Assembly: GCF_002080455.1 (NCBI RefSeq)
Contig: NZ_CP020555.1
Coordinates: 4,483,501-4,547,500 of the forward strand
Source: Streptomyces sp. Sge12
Lineage (GTDB): Bacteria > Actinomycetota > Actinomycetes > Streptomycetales > Streptomycetaceae
DNA: 64,000 nucleotides
Direction of reading: 5' to 3'
Shown: one piece after another, positions 26,617 to 35,397 of the stretch
Layout of the letters: each line of letters begins with the position of its first letter
How positions within the stretch are numbered: the stretch's first letter is position 1
Notes under the pieces: generated by a model
Told to the model about the DNA's origin: nothing
The model's database searches: none
The model's input: the letters and a program-made list of their open reading frames with translations, nothing else
Program-made: the position numbers and the translations under genes

Positions 26617-28263
26617 ATGCGATCACACGAAGCGGCCGACGCGTCGCCCACCGCCGCCCGAACCCTCGGCACCGCCGAGCGAACCCTCGGCCCCGCCGCC
26701 CGCCGCGCGTCCTGCGTGGGCCTCGTCCTCGCCGCCTGCCTCGCCACCACCCCCGCCCTGGCCGGCGCCGCCGGGGCCGCGTCCGCCGGGGCCGCGTCCG
26801 CCGGGGCCGCCGGGGCCGGGCTCGACCGGTACTACCAGCAGCGGCCGAGCTGGGGCAGCTGCGTCACGGGCCCCGACGACGCCACGGGCCGCGAACTGGA
26901 CCGGGCCGGTGTGCAGTGCGCGGACGTGACCGTGCCGCTGGACTACGCCGCCCCCCGCGGCCGCACGATCACCGTGGCGATATCCCGGCTCAAGGCCACC
27001 GACACCCGCCACCGCATCGGCGCGATCCTGCTGAACACCGGCGGCCCCGGCGGCCCCGGCCGGGCCTACCCGCCGACGGCCCGCGCGGCGATGAAGGAGG
27101 TCGGGGCCCGCTTCGACGTCGTCGGCTTCGACCCGCGCTTCGTCGGGCGCAGCACCCCGCTGGACTGCGGCTGGCCCCTCGGGATGACCTGGCTGTCGGC
27201 CGGCGCCGACCGGGCGGGCTTCGACCGGCAGGTCGCCCTGCAGAAGGGCCTGGCCGACAAGTGCCGGGCCACCGCTGCCTCCGTGCTCCCGCACATCAGC
27301 ACCCGCAACACCGCCCGCGACATGGACGTCATCCGCGGCGCGCTCGGCGAGCGGAAGATCTCCTACCTGGGCTACTCCTACGGCACCTACCTGGGCACCG
27401 TCTACACCCAGATGTTCCCCGGCCGCCACGACCGGGTGGTGCTCGACGGGGCGATCAACCCGGGCGACTACCGCCCCCGGCTGCTGGAGGGCGCGGAGCG
27501 CGAGAACGAGAAGGCGCTGTCCGACTGGGCGGGCTGGGCGGCGGAGCGCCACGCCACCTACGGCCTCGGCCGCACCCGAGCCGAGGTGCTCGCCTCCGTC
27601 GACCGCGTCGTCGCGGCAGCCGCGCGCGGCCCGCTGACGATCGGTTCGGGCGCCGATGCCTTCCGGATCGACGACAGCCAGGTGCCGCTCCTGCTGTTCT
27701 CGGGGATCGCGGACGACACCGAGCCCGCGCGGGCGTCGTTCGGCGAGCTGCTGTCCGTACTGGTCGCGGCCGCCGAAGGGGCGCCCACCACACTGCCCGC
27801 CGGGTTCGCCGCGGAGCTGCGGTACGCGCTGCGCGGGGAGGGCGAGCCCACGGGCGTGCAGTCCGCGATCATCTGCGGGGACGTGGCCGCCGGGCGCGAT
27901 CCCGAGCAGTACTGGCGGGACATCGAGCGCAGCCGCGCCGCGCACCCCCTGTTCGGCCCGCTGACCCACAACATCAACCCGTGCGCCTTCTGGGACCGGC
28001 CGCGCGAGGAACCCACCCGGGTGAAGCGCGATGCCTCCGCGCTGATCGTGGCCGCGACCGGCGATCCGCGCACCACGTACAAGAGCAGCGTCGAGCTGCG
28101 CCGGCTGCTGCCGAGCTCCAGGCTGATCACCCTGGAGGGAGCGAACCGGCATGCCCTCTACGGGACTTACGGCAACGCCTGCGTGGACGACCAGGTCAAC
28201 AGGTACCTGGCCACGGGCCGACTGCCGGCGAAGGACCGGACCTGTGTGCAGGAGAGCGACTGA
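26617..28263 (+). CDS. Secreted alpha/beta hydrolase, tripeptidyl-aminopeptidase-like
   Basis: The 548-residue precursor has a signal peptide (SCVGLVLAACLATTPALAGAA, about residues 33-53) followed by a repeated AGAASAGAASAGAAGAG linker. The enzyme part has the oxyanion segment ILLNTGGPGGPG (about 138-149), the nucleophile elbow YLGYSYGTYLG (about 251), a catalytic Asp near VAATGDPRTTYKSS and His in LEGANRHALYG. This matches the Streptomyces SlpD/tripeptidyl peptidase group that trims extracellular peptides. It is monocistronic and convergent with the TOPRIM gene, 12 bases apart. Confidence 0.88.
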   Translation: MRSHEAADASPTAARTLGTAERTLGPAARRASCVGLVLAACLATTPALAGAAGAASAGAASAGAAGAGLDRYYQQRPSWGSCVTGPDDATGRELDRAGVQCADVTVPLDYAAPRGRTITVAISRLKATDTRHRIGAILLNTGGPGGPGRAYPPTARAAMKEVGARFDVVGFDPRFVGRSTPLDCGWPLGMTWLSAGADRAGFDRQVALQKGLADKCRATAASVLPHISTRNTARDMDVIRGALGERKISYLGYSYGTYLGTVYTQMFPGRHDRVVLDGAINPGDYRPRLLEGAERENEKALSDWAGWAAERHATYGLGRTRAEVLASVDRVVAAAARGPLTIGSGADAFRIDDSQVPLLLFSGIADDTEPARASFGELLSVLVAAAEGAPTTLPAGFAAELRYALRGEGEPTGVQSAIICGDVAAGRDPEQYWRDIERSRAAHPLFGPLTHNINPCAFWDRPREEPTRVKRDASALIVAATGDPRTTYKSSVELRRLLPSSRLITLEGANRHALYGTYGNACVDDQVNRYLATGRLPAKDRTCVQESD

Positions 28264-28275
28264 GGCCGGCGCGGG

Positions 28276-28893
28276 TCACAGCACCGCGAGGAGGTCGTCG
28301 AGCGGGGCCGGTACCTCTTCGGGGGCGAGGGCCTCGGCGAGGAGGCGGCCGTAGCGGATCTTGCGGCCCTTCGTCGTGCCCAGGAAGCGCCGCAGCTGCC
28401 GCTGCCGGGGCCGGTCGCGCTGGGCGGGCTGGCGTACGAAGGTCTGCCAGGAGCGGAGCTCGCCCTCGGTGCGCAGGATGTCCTCGATCCGTGTGGTGCC
28501 CAGGGCGCGGATCAGTTCGTCCTCCAGGTCCGCCACGCACACGAAGAAGCCCTCGCGGGGCGCCCCGGCCCGGTCCAGGGCGCGGTCGTAGAAGGGCTGT
28601 TCGTTCTCGTCGCACAGTCCCGTCAGGCGCAGGCCGAGGCCGGGCGGCCCGAGGAGGCCGGTGTAGCGGGCGACGCTCATGGCGCCGCCCATCGATACGA
28701 CGCACACTCCCTCGGCGGCGAGGTCGCGGCCGCGGCGTGCGGCGAGCGCCTCGACGGCCGCGAGGTCGCTGGGCCCTTCCAGCAGCGCCGCCGTGCGCAC
28801 GTTCAGCCGGGCGGCCAGATCGCGGGCGGGCCCTTCGGGACCGCCGGCCGCCCAGTCGTCGACCGCTTCCCGGAACGCCCGCATGTCTGCCAT
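28276..28893 (-). CDS. TOPRIM-domain nuclease-like protein (OLD type)
   Basis: A protein of about 205 residues. The TOPRIM glutamate segment is ALLEGPSDLAAVEALAARRG (about residues 36-55), then VCVVSMGGAM and the acidic LTGLCDENEQPFYDRAL (about 90-106). This is the metal-binding layout of the OLD-family nuclease C-terminal domain; the ATPase half of OLD proteins is absent. Standalone copies are common in Streptomyces and uncharacterised. I chose the ATG at 28893; the ORF extends to 28968 with a basic Arg/Lys stretch. A miniature element lies 103 bases upstream. Confidence 0.7.
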   Translation of the reverse strand: MADMRAFREAVDDWAAGGPEGPARDLAARLNVRTAALLEGPSDLAAVEALAARRGRDLAAEGVCVVSMGGAMSVARYTGLLGPPGLGLRLTGLCDENEQPFYDRALDRAGAPREGFFVCVADLEDELIRALGTTRIEDILRTEGELRSWQTFVRQPAQRDRPRQRQLRRFLGTTKGRKIRYGRLLAEALAPEEVPAPLDDLLAVL

Positions 28894-28995
28894 GGGCTGA
28901 GTCTGCGCCTTCGTGGATGCCGTGGCACGCGCTTTTCGGCGGCCACGGCCGCCCGCCGTCCCGGCCATCGCGCCGGGACGGCGGGCGGACGGCTG

Positions 28996-29163
28996 CTAGG
29001 CCGTCTCTTCCGGATCTTGTCGGGCCCGTCCCGCCCGGCACGGCAGCTCGCCGCATTGTCGGGGCGCCCGAGTACGTCCAGTACACGGGCGCCCCTCCGC
29101 CTTGCGCCGTACCGCACCGGACGACCCGGGCTGATCCGACAAGATCCGAAAGAGACGTCCTAG
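28996..29163. mobile_element. Miniature inverted-repeat element, copy 2
   Basis: It has the same 168-bp length, CTAG borders, terminal inverted repeats and central GGGGCGCCCG hairpin as the copy at 3045-3212, with about six substitutions. Again the right-hand CTAG provides the TAG stop codon of the adjacent minus-strand gene (29160-29852). No transposase is present. Confidence 0.8.
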
Positions 29164-29852
29164 CCGTCGGTGCAGATCACGTCGTACGGGCGGCCGATGG
29201 CCATGGTCAGCTCGATGGGGTCCGTGGTGCCGGAGGGGCACTCGGCCTTCGTCTTGACGAGGCCGAGGACCTTCTGGGCGCCGGAGCCGCCACAGGCGAT
29301 CTCCTTGGCCTGGTTGGTGACGCAGTCGCCCTTCACCAGCTGGCCGCCGCCGGCGCCCGCGTCGCCGGGGTGGTCGCTCGACAGGTTGCGGCCGCAGACG
29401 GTGTTGGTGGGGATGCCGCTCGACTTGCCACCGCCGTAGGAGATGCTCACGTCGATCATCAGGTCGGTGCCGGGCGGGCACTGGATGGCGCCCGGGAGGA
29501 TGCTGGCCTCCTTGATGTCGATGGCCTTGAAGGTGGCCCCGGAGTCGGAGCAGCCCGTCCGCTTGTAGCCGTCGGGGGCCTTGGAGGGGTCGGGGCCGCC
29601 GCAGTCGCCGACCTTCCACGCGCTGGAGGTGTCGGAGGAGGACTCGGGGGATCCGGGGTCCTTGGCCGTGGGCTTGGCGGAGGGGGACGCCGAGGTGGAC
29701 GCCGTCGGCTTGCCGTCGTCCTTCTTGTTGACCGACTGCAGCGCGAAGTAGCCGCCGACGACGATCAGGACGAGGACGATGACGGCGACGACATTGCCGC
29801 CCGAGCGGCGCCTGGGGGCAGGTGGCGGCGTTACCTGGTACGGGTTGGCCAT
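29160..29852 (-). CDS. LppU/SCO3897-like membrane-anchored protein
   Basis: The 230-residue protein has a short Pro-rich cytoplasmic start, one transmembrane helix (GGNVVAVIVLVLIVVGGYFAL, about residues 18-38) and a Ser/Thr/Pro linker (TASTSASPSAKPTAK). The extracytoplasmic domain is Cys-containing (GDCGGP, TGCSDSG, IQCPPGTD, TVCGRNL, GDCVTNQ, IACGG, ECPSG, VICTDG), so disulphides are likely. A related protein is encoded at 61551-62402. The function of the family is unknown. Its last codon and TAG stop codon adjoin the miniature element. Confidence 0.75.
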   Translation of the reverse strand: MANPYQVTPPPAPRRRSGGNVVAVIVLVLIVVGGYFALQSVNKKDDGKPTASTSASPSAKPTAKDPGSPESSSDTSSAWKVGDCGGPDPSKAPDGYKRTGCSDSGATFKAIDIKEASILPGAIQCPPGTDLMIDVSISYGGGKSSGIPTNTVCGRNLSSDHPGDAGAGGGQLVKGDCVTNQAKEIACGGSGAQKVLGLVKTKAECPSGTTDPIELTMAIGRPYDVICTDG

Positions 29853-29994
29853 GCGGGCTTCTCCTGCGGGGAAGGTGGTGGGGACGGGGTGTGACGCGCG
29901 TACGGTGACGCGTCATGTCCACCTCATGGTTCCACTGCGCAGGACTCGCGCGCGGCGGGGGTCCTCGGGCCCGGCGCCGCCCGCCCCGCCGGGT

Positions 29995-30921
29995 TCAGAG
30001 GACGGCCACCGGGGCGACCGGGGTGCCGGTGCCGCCGACGAACGGTTCCGGCATCGCCGAGAGGAGGAAGGCGTAACGATTCTCTTCTGCACAGGCTGTG
30101 GACAACTTTTCGAGGTTCCAGTTCTGGCCCTGGTGCATCCCCATCTCGACCAGGTCCAGGGCGTGCACGGGCAGCCACAGGTTCTCGATCTCCGGCGGGA
30201 AGATCTCGAAGGTCAGGGTGTCGTTCGCGACGGCCGCCACGTCCCGCGCGTGGAACCACTCGGGCGTACGGACCGACAGCCCGGGCGAGGGGAAGCCGTA
30301 GCCGTGCTTGTCGCCCGCCAGGTAGACCTGGATCTGGCCGGTGCGCACCAGCACGATGTCCCCGGCGCGGACGGTGACCCCGCCGAACTCCTCGGCCTCC
30401 GCCAGGTCCCCGGGGGTGACCGCGTGGTCGCCCGGCAGCCGGTCCAGCCCCTTCGCGCGTGCGACGTCGAGGAGCACCCCGCGCGAGACGATGTGGCCGG
30501 CCTTGTCGATGCCGCTGAACTCGGCGCGGCCGTGCGCCGTGATGGTGCCGGCCGGGCGGCCGTTGTAGATCTTCCCCGAGTGTGAGACGTGGGTGAGGGC
30601 GTCCCAGTGGGTGCCGGCCTGGAGTCCCATGCTCACGGCGTCGTCGCTGCACGCCACCGTGCCGGGGCCGAAGAGCTCCTGGTTGATCTGCACCATCGTG
30701 TGCAGCGGGTTGATCCGGCCGGGGATCATGCCGACCTGGACCCCGTCCTCCTTGAGCGGGAGGGCGAGCGGGATCCGGCGGCCGGTACGGATCTCCGCCG
30801 CGGCGCCGCGGACCACCTCGTCGGTGATCAGGTTCAGGGTGCCGATCTCGTCGTCGGCGCCCCATCGTCCCCAGTTGTTGACGCGCTTGGCGATGTCGTG
30901 GAACTCGGCGGGCAGGGTCAT
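29995..30921 (-). CDS. Cyclase-family (kynurenine formamidase-like) metal hydrolase
   Basis: The 308-residue protein has the cyclase metal motif AGTHWDALTHVSHSG (about residues 105-119, pattern GTHxDxxxH) plus WGADDEIGTLNLIT near the start and DIVLVRTGQIQVYLAG in the middle. The family hydrolyses amides or lactones with Zn or Mn and also occurs in aromatic and steroid-like catabolism. The ATG at 30921 is preceded by AAGGAG at a rather long spacing; longer in-frame starts exist. It is divergent from the SDR-led operon, with the operator at 31002-31016 between them. Confidence 0.85.
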   Translation of the reverse strand: MTLPAEFHDIAKRVNNWGRWGADDEIGTLNLITDEVVRGAAAEIRTGRRIPLALPLKEDGVQVGMIPGRINPLHTMVQINQELFGPGTVACSDDAVSMGLQAGTHWDALTHVSHSGKIYNGRPAGTITAHGRAEFSGIDKAGHIVSRGVLLDVARAKGLDRLPGDHAVTPGDLAEAEEFGGVTVRAGDIVLVRTGQIQVYLAGDKHGYGFPSPGLSVRTPEWFHARDVAAVANDTLTFEIFPPEIENLWLPVHALDLVEMGMHQGQNWNLEKLSTACAEENRYAFLLSAMPEPFVGGTGTPVAPVAVL

Positions 30922-31001
30922 GGGCGTCGACAGCTCCTTGCGTGGATACGGCAACGACGGCAACGAGGGCTTGTGCAGGTGCATCTGACTACCCATAGAA
31001 T

Positions 31002-31016
31002 CTAACGGTCCGTCAG
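31002..31016. promoter_or_regulatory. Palindromic operator CTAACGGTCCGTCAG
   Basis: It has one base changed in the left half-site (CTAAC for CTGAC) and a perfect right half-site. It lies between the divergent cyclase and SDR genes, 23 bases before the SDR start. Confidence 0.65.
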
Positions 31017-31038
31017 AAATCGCGGGAAGGGGCCGGAC

Positions 31039-31950
31039 GTGGGGAACTTCTTGGCAGGCAAGGTCGTCGCCGTCACCGGCGCCGGCCGGGGCATCGGGCG
31101 GGCCGTGGCACTCGCCGCGGCCGCCGAGGGCGCCAGGGTCGTCGTCAACGACTACGGCGTCGGGATCGAGGGCGCGGAGCCCACCAGCGAGATCGCCGAG
31201 GCCGTGGTGAAGGAGATCGTCGCCGCCGGCGGGGAGGCCGTCGCCGTCGCCGACGACATCTCCACCATGGCGGGCGGCCAGCGCCTCGTCGACACCGCGC
31301 TCACGCAGTACGGCCGCCTCGACGGGGTCGTGTGCGTGGCCGGCATCCTGCGCGAACGGATGCTGTTCAACATGTCCGAGGAGGAGTGGGACCCGGTCAT
31401 CGCCACCCACCTCAAGGGCACCTTCACCGTCTTCCGCGCCGCCTCCGCCGTCATGCGCAGGCAGGGCTCGGGCACCCTGATCGGCTTCACCAGCGGCAAC
31501 CACCAGGGCTCCGTCGCCCAGGCCAACTACAGCGCGGCCAAGGGCGGAATCATCTCGCTCGTCCGCTCCGCCGCACTGGGCCTGGCCAAGTACGGGGTCA
31601 CGGCCAACGCCGTGGCGCCCGTCGCCCGCACCCGCATGTCCGCGAACGTCCCCATGGAGCTCAAGGAGATCGGCGAGCCCGAGGACGTGGCGGCCCTCGT
31701 CACCTACCTGCTCAGCGACCGGGCCAGGGCCGAGGACATCACCGGGCAGGTCTACACGATCGCCGGCCCGAAGATCGCCGTCTGGGCGCAGCCGCGCGAA
31801 CTGCGCGCCGGATACGCCGAAGGGTCCTGGACGCCGGAGAAGATCGCCGACTTCCTCCCCGGCACGGTGGGCACCGACCCGATGCCGATGCTCGCGCAGC
31901 TGGAGGCCATGGCGAAGGCGGCGGCCGCCAAGGACCGCCCCAACGCGTAG
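31039..31950 (+). CDS. Short-chain dehydrogenase/reductase (3-hydroxyacyl-CoA dehydrogenase type)
   Basis: The 303-residue Rossmann enzyme has VTGAGRGIGRAVALAAAAEG (NAD(P) loop, about residues 11-30), a CVAGIL segment in place of NNAG, and the catalytic Ser-Tyr-Lys in GFTSGNHQGSVAQANYSAAKGG (about 150-171). It is longer than the usual 250 residues and resembles the 17beta-HSD4/MFE-2 dehydrogenase branch, which acts on hydroxyacyl-CoA or hydroxysteroid substrates. The GTG at 31039 follows GGAAGGGG. It is the first gene of the SDR, acyl-CoA dehydrogenase and alcohol dehydrogenase operon. Confidence 0.88.
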   Translation: MGNFLAGKVVAVTGAGRGIGRAVALAAAAEGARVVVNDYGVGIEGAEPTSEIAEAVVKEIVAAGGEAVAVADDISTMAGGQRLVDTALTQYGRLDGVVCVAGILRERMLFNMSEEEWDPVIATHLKGTFTVFRAASAVMRRQGSGTLIGFTSGNHQGSVAQANYSAAKGGIISLVRSAALGLAKYGVTANAVAPVARTRMSANVPMELKEIGEPEDVAALVTYLLSDRARAEDITGQVYTIAGPKIAVWAQPRELRAGYAEGSWTPEKIADFLPGTVGTDPMPMLAQLEAMAKAAAAKDRPNA

Positions 31951-32046
31951 CCCCGGCCCGGCCCGGACCGGGGCCCGGACCGGACCGGGGATCGGATCGG
32001 ACTGGGTCGGACGGGACCGGATCGGACTGGACCAAGGGGGAGCGGC

Positions 32047-33249
32047 GTGGACTTCAGCTTCGGGGCCGAGGACGAGGAGCTGCGCGGGCATGCCCGGGCG
32101 TGGCTGACGGAGCACCTCGTGGGCCCGTACGCGCAGGCCGTCGGCCTCGGCGGACCGGGCAGCGAGCACGAGGGGGCCCGGGTCCGCCGGGCATGGGAGC
32201 GCGAGCTGGGCCGGGGCGGCTGGATCGGGCAGGGCTGGGAGGCCGACGGGTGGGGCAACCGCCGGCTCTCCCTGACCGGCCAGGTCGTGTGGGCCGAGGA
32301 GTACGCGGCCCTGCGCGCGCCCGGCCGGGTCGGCCACATCGGCGAGAACCTCCTTGCCCCGACGCTCATCGCCCACGGGACGCCCGAGCAGCGCAATCGC
32401 TTCCTGCCGGGCATCGCGCGGGGGGAGGAGCTGTGGTGCCAGGGCTACAGCGAGCCGGGCGCCGGCTCCGACCTCGCGGGCATCCGTACGGCCGGCGTAC
32501 GGGACCCGGCCGACGGGCTGTTCCGGGTGACCGGCCAGAAGATCTGGACCTCGCTCGCCCACGACGCCGACTGGTGCTTCGTCCTGGCCCGCACCGAGCC
32601 CGGCTCGCGCCGCCACCGGGGGCTGTCGTTCCTGCTCGTACGGATGGACCAGCCCGGCCGCGTCGAGGTGCGGCCCATCCGGCAGATGTCGGGGACGAGC
32701 GAGTTCAACGAGGTGTTCTTCGACGGGGCGGTCGCGGCGGAGGTCGTCGGCGCCGAGGGCGACGGCTGGACCGTGGCCATGGGCCTGCTCGCCCTGGAAC
32801 GCGGGGTCTCGACCCTGGTCCAGCAGATCGGCTTCGCGGCGGAACTGGAGCGCGTGCTGGCCGCGTACGCCGCGCGGGACGCCGCGGGCGCCGGGGACCC
32901 CGTACTGCGCGAGCGGCTGGTCCGCCAGTGGGCCGAGCTGCGCACGATGCGGTGGAACGCGCTGCGCACCCTCGCCTCCGCGGGGGATCCGGGCGCGCCC
33001 AGCGTGGCCAAGCTGCTGTGGGGCGGCTGGCACCGGCGGCTCGGGGAGCTGGCGGTGGCGGTCCGCGGCGCGGCGGCCACCGCCGGGCCGGCCGCCTGGG
33101 AGACCGGACTCCCGTACGAACTCGGGCTCGACGAGGAGCAGCGCCTGTTCCTGTTCACCCGTGCCGACACCATCTACGGCGGCTCGGACGAGATCCAGCG
33201 GAACATCATCGCCGAGCGCGTGCTCGGCCTGCCTAAGGAGTCCAGGTGA
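32047..33249 (+). CDS. Acyl-CoA dehydrogenase, EPGAGSD-type
   Basis: The 400-residue protein has CQGYSEPGAGSDLAGIRTAG (about residues 131-150), VTGQKIWTSLAHDADWC, and the C-terminal YGGSDEIQRNIIAERVLGLPKES. As with the enzyme at 23402, it lacks the REQFG motif, so it may need a partner such as the 46254 product. The start is a GTG at 32047 after AAGGGGGAGCGG. A 96-base spacer of GGACCGG/GGATCGG-like tandem units separates it from the SDR gene. It overlaps the next gene by GTGA (33246-33249). Confidence 0.88.
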   Translation: MDFSFGAEDEELRGHARAWLTEHLVGPYAQAVGLGGPGSEHEGARVRRAWERELGRGGWIGQGWEADGWGNRRLSLTGQVVWAEEYAALRAPGRVGHIGENLLAPTLIAHGTPEQRNRFLPGIARGEELWCQGYSEPGAGSDLAGIRTAGVRDPADGLFRVTGQKIWTSLAHDADWCFVLARTEPGSRRHRGLSFLLVRMDQPGRVEVRPIRQMSGTSEFNEVFFDGAVAAEVVGAEGDGWTVAMGLLALERGVSTLVQQIGFAAELERVLAAYAARDAAGAGDPVLRERLVRQWAELRTMRWNALRTLASAGDPGAPSVAKLLWGGWHRRLGELAVAVRGAAATAGPAAWETGLPYELGLDEEQRLFLFTRADTIYGGSDEIQRNIIAERVLGLPKESR

Positions 33250-34313
33250 GAGGCGTCGTGTTCGACGGCAAGCAGGCCCAGGTGGTCGACGACCTGGAGA
33301 TCCGCGGTCCCGGGCCGGGGGAGGTGCTCGTCGCGATCGGGGCGGCCGGGCTGTGCCACAGCGACCTGTCGGTGATCGACGGGACGATCCCGTTCCCGCC
33401 GCCGGTGGTGCTGGGGCACGAGGGCGCGGGCGTCGTGGAGGCGGTGGGCCCGGGCGTCACGCACGTCGCGCCGGGCGATCATGTGGCCCTGTCCACCCTC
33501 GCCAACTGCGGGGCGTGCGCGGACTGCGACCGGGGCCGGCCGACGATGTGCCGCAAGGCGATCGGGATGCCGGGGCAGCCGTTCTCGCGGGGCGGCAAGC
33601 CCTTGTTCCAGTTCGCCTCCAACTCCGCCTTCGCCGAGCGCACGATCGTCAAGGCCGTGCAGGCGGTGCGGATCCCCGCCGACATCCCGCTGGCCTCGGC
33701 GGCGCTCATCGGCTGCGGGGTCCTCACCGGGGTGGGGGCGGTGCTGAACCGGGCCCGCGTGGACCGGGGCGAGAGCGTGGTCGTCATCGGCACCGGCGGA
33801 ATCGGCCTCAATGTCCTGCAAGGGGCCCGGATCGCGGGTGCCACGACGATCGTGGCCGTGGACGCGAACCCGGCGAAGGAGGCCGTGGCCCGCCAGTTCG
33901 GCGCCACGCACTTCATCGACGCGTCCGCCGTGGCCGACTCCTCGGCGGCGGTCCGCGAGATCCTGCCGACCGGCGCCGACCACGCCTTCGAGTGCGTGGG
34001 CAACGTCAAGCTGATCCGCCAGGCGATCGACCTCCTCGACCGGCACGGACAGGCGGTCCTGCTCGGCGTGCCCGGCTTCCGGGAGGAGGCGTCGTTCCTT
34101 GTGTCCTCCATGTACCTGGACAAGACGATCATGGGCTGCCGGTACGGGTCCTCGCGCCCGCAGCGCGACATCGCCCTGTACGCCGAGCTCTACCGGCAGG
34201 GCAGGCTGCTGCTGGACGAGCTGGTGACGGAGGTCTACCCGGTGGAGGACTTCGCCAAGGCGGTGGACGACGCCCACCACGGGCGGGTGGCGCGCGGGGT
34301 GCTCACCTTCTGA
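33246..34313 (+). CDS. Zinc-dependent medium-chain alcohol dehydrogenase
   Basis: The 355-residue MDR enzyme has catalytic Zn ligands in GLCHSDLSVIDG (Cys, about residue 36) and GHEGAGVVEAVG (His-Glu, about 59-60). The structural Zn loop is CGACADCDRGRPTMC (about 88-102), and the NAD-binding motif is VVIGTGGIGLNVLQGARIAGA (about 180). It oxidises an alcohol or hydroxyacyl intermediate; the NDMA-dependent subgroup is a possible home. It is translationally coupled to the upstream acyl-CoA dehydrogenase and followed by a strong terminator. Confidence 0.9.
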   Translation: MRGVVFDGKQAQVVDDLEIRGPGPGEVLVAIGAAGLCHSDLSVIDGTIPFPPPVVLGHEGAGVVEAVGPGVTHVAPGDHVALSTLANCGACADCDRGRPTMCRKAIGMPGQPFSRGGKPLFQFASNSAFAERTIVKAVQAVRIPADIPLASAALIGCGVLTGVGAVLNRARVDRGESVVVIGTGGIGLNVLQGARIAGATTIVAVDANPAKEAVARQFGATHFIDASAVADSSAAVREILPTGADHAFECVGNVKLIRQAIDLLDRHGQAVLLGVPGFREEASFLVSSMYLDKTIMGCRYGSSRPQRDIALYAELYRQGRLLLDELVTEVYPVEDFAKAVDDAHHGRVARGVLTF

Positions 34314-34317
34314 ACCG

Positions 34318-34364
34318 CGCGAAAGGGTGGCTCCGGGGCCGGGCCCCGGAGCCACCCTTTCGCG
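34318..34364. terminator. Near-perfect hairpin terminator
   Basis: Arms of about 22 bp (starting CGCGAAAGGGTGGCTCCGGG) begin 4 bases after the alcohol dehydrogenase stop codon. It serves the convergent flavin reductase gene as well. Downstream are five copies of CTGCC(G/C)GGT. Confidence 0.9.
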
Positions 34365-34406
34365 TCCCGGTCTGCCCGGTCTGCCGGGTCTGCCGGGTCT
34401 GCCGGG

Positions 34407-35039
34407 TCAGTCGGCGAGGCGGCCGAAACGGCCCTTGTGGAAGAGGAGCGGCTCGCCCTCGCCGGCCGCGCCCATGGCCACGACCCGGCCCACGACGATG
34501 AGGTGGTCCCCGCCGGTGTGGACGGCCTGGATCCGGCAGTCGATCCAGGCGGGCACGGCGTCGAGCTGCGGTGATCCCGTGACGGGGGCGGGGGTGTGGC
34601 TCACCCCGGCGAACTTGTCGGCGCCGCTGACGGCGAAGGACCGGCACAGCTCGCCCTGTTGGGCTCCGAGGATGTTGACGCAGAACACCCCGGCGCGGGC
34701 GATCCGCGGCCAGGTGGTCGACGTACGGGCCACCATGAAGGTGACCAGGGGCGGGTCGAGGGAGAGCGAGGCGAAGGACTGGCAGGCGAAGCCGGCCGGG
34801 CCCTCCTCGTCCTCGCCGGGCGGCGCGGTGATGACGGTGACCCCGCTGGCGAAGTTCCCGAGCACGGCCCGGAACTCGGCGGGGGACACCGGCGCGCGCT
34901 CGTCCGCGCCGACGGCCCGCAGATCGGGACGCGGCAGGGCGTCGACGGACTCGGGTTCCCGCTGCGCCGAGGCGGAGGTGGGGGAGCCGACTGACCTGAG
35001 GTATCGGACGACGGTGGCCGCCATCCCTGCATGTCCCAT
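34407..35039 (-). CDS. Flavin reductase-family protein (HsaB-like)
   Basis: A protein of about 210 residues with the FMN-binding split-barrel fold: FRAVLGNFASGVTVITAPP (about residues 48-66), AGFACQSFASLSLDPPLVTFMVA (about 73-95), GVFCVNILGAQQGELCRSFA and the C-terminal GDHLIVVGRVVAMG. Such NADH:flavin reductases feed reduced flavin to two-component monooxygenases, as HsaB does in steroid ring A cleavage. The start codon (35039 or 35024) lacks a clear ribosome-binding site and may be leaderless. The operator at 35057-35071 lies just upstream. Confidence 0.85.
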   Translation of the reverse strand: MGHAGMAATVVRYLRSVGSPTSASAQREPESVDALPRPDLRAVGADERAPVSPAEFRAVLGNFASGVTVITAPPGEDEEGPAGFACQSFASLSLDPPLVTFMVARTSTTWPRIARAGVFCVNILGAQQGELCRSFAVSGADKFAGVSHTPAPVTGSPQLDAVPAWIDCRIQAVHTGGDHLIVVGRVVAMGAAGEGEPLLFHKGRFGRLAD

Positions 35040-35056
35040 CACAGCAACGATTGAAA

Positions 35057-35071
35057 CTGACGAGTCGTCAG
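35057..35071. promoter_or_regulatory. Palindromic operator CTGACGAGTCGTCAG
   Basis: A perfect CTGAC-N5-GTCAG palindrome between the flavin reductase start codon (minus) and a small plus-strand ORF. The centre GAGTC extends the dyad. Confidence 0.78.
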
Positions 35072-35081
35072 ATAGGAAGGG

Positions 35082-35300
35082 GTGGGGTGCGGGGTCCTGC
35101 CGATTGAACGCGTGCCCCGGCTGGAGCGTGCGCAGTACGTCGGCGAGTGGCGCGGCGAGGACCACGCCGTGGCGCGCTGCACCGCCGTCGGCACCTGGCG
35201 GGAGCGCCCGGCCGACACCCGCTTCCACCGGCGGGCCGGAGCGGACCTGATCGTGAAGGACTCGCCGGCCTGCCCCCCCCCAGTTCCCCCACACGGGTGA
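35082..35300 (+). CDS. Small hypothetical ORF downstream of the operator
   Basis: A possible 72-residue product (GTG at 35082) with a central stretch LERAQYVGEWRGEDHAVARC and THR-type charged residues. I recognise no family. Support is positional: it begins 11 bases after the operator, with AGGAAGGGG overlapping that spacer, so it may be the plus-strand gene of a divergent pair or the remnant of a longer gene. The Pro-rich tail (CPPPVPPHG) looks like read-out past a decayed end. Confidence 0.35.
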   Translation: MGCGVLPIERVPRLERAQYVGEWRGEDHAVARCTAVGTWRERPADTRFHRRAGADLIVKDSPACPPPVPPHG

Positions 35301-35397
35301 AACCCCCCGCCCCCGTGGGTCCGTACGCCCGGGTGCGGGTGGAGGCTCGGCATCGTGGCAGCGACCTCGTACCGCCGCCGCACCCCGGGAGGACCCC

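Noticed and set aside
26415..29894. Plus-strand open frame of about 1159 codons across the peptidase and TOPRIM region
   Set aside because: Composition is Arg/Pro/Gly shadow-like, and it crosses a well-supported secreted peptidase gene, the miniature element and opposite-strand genes.
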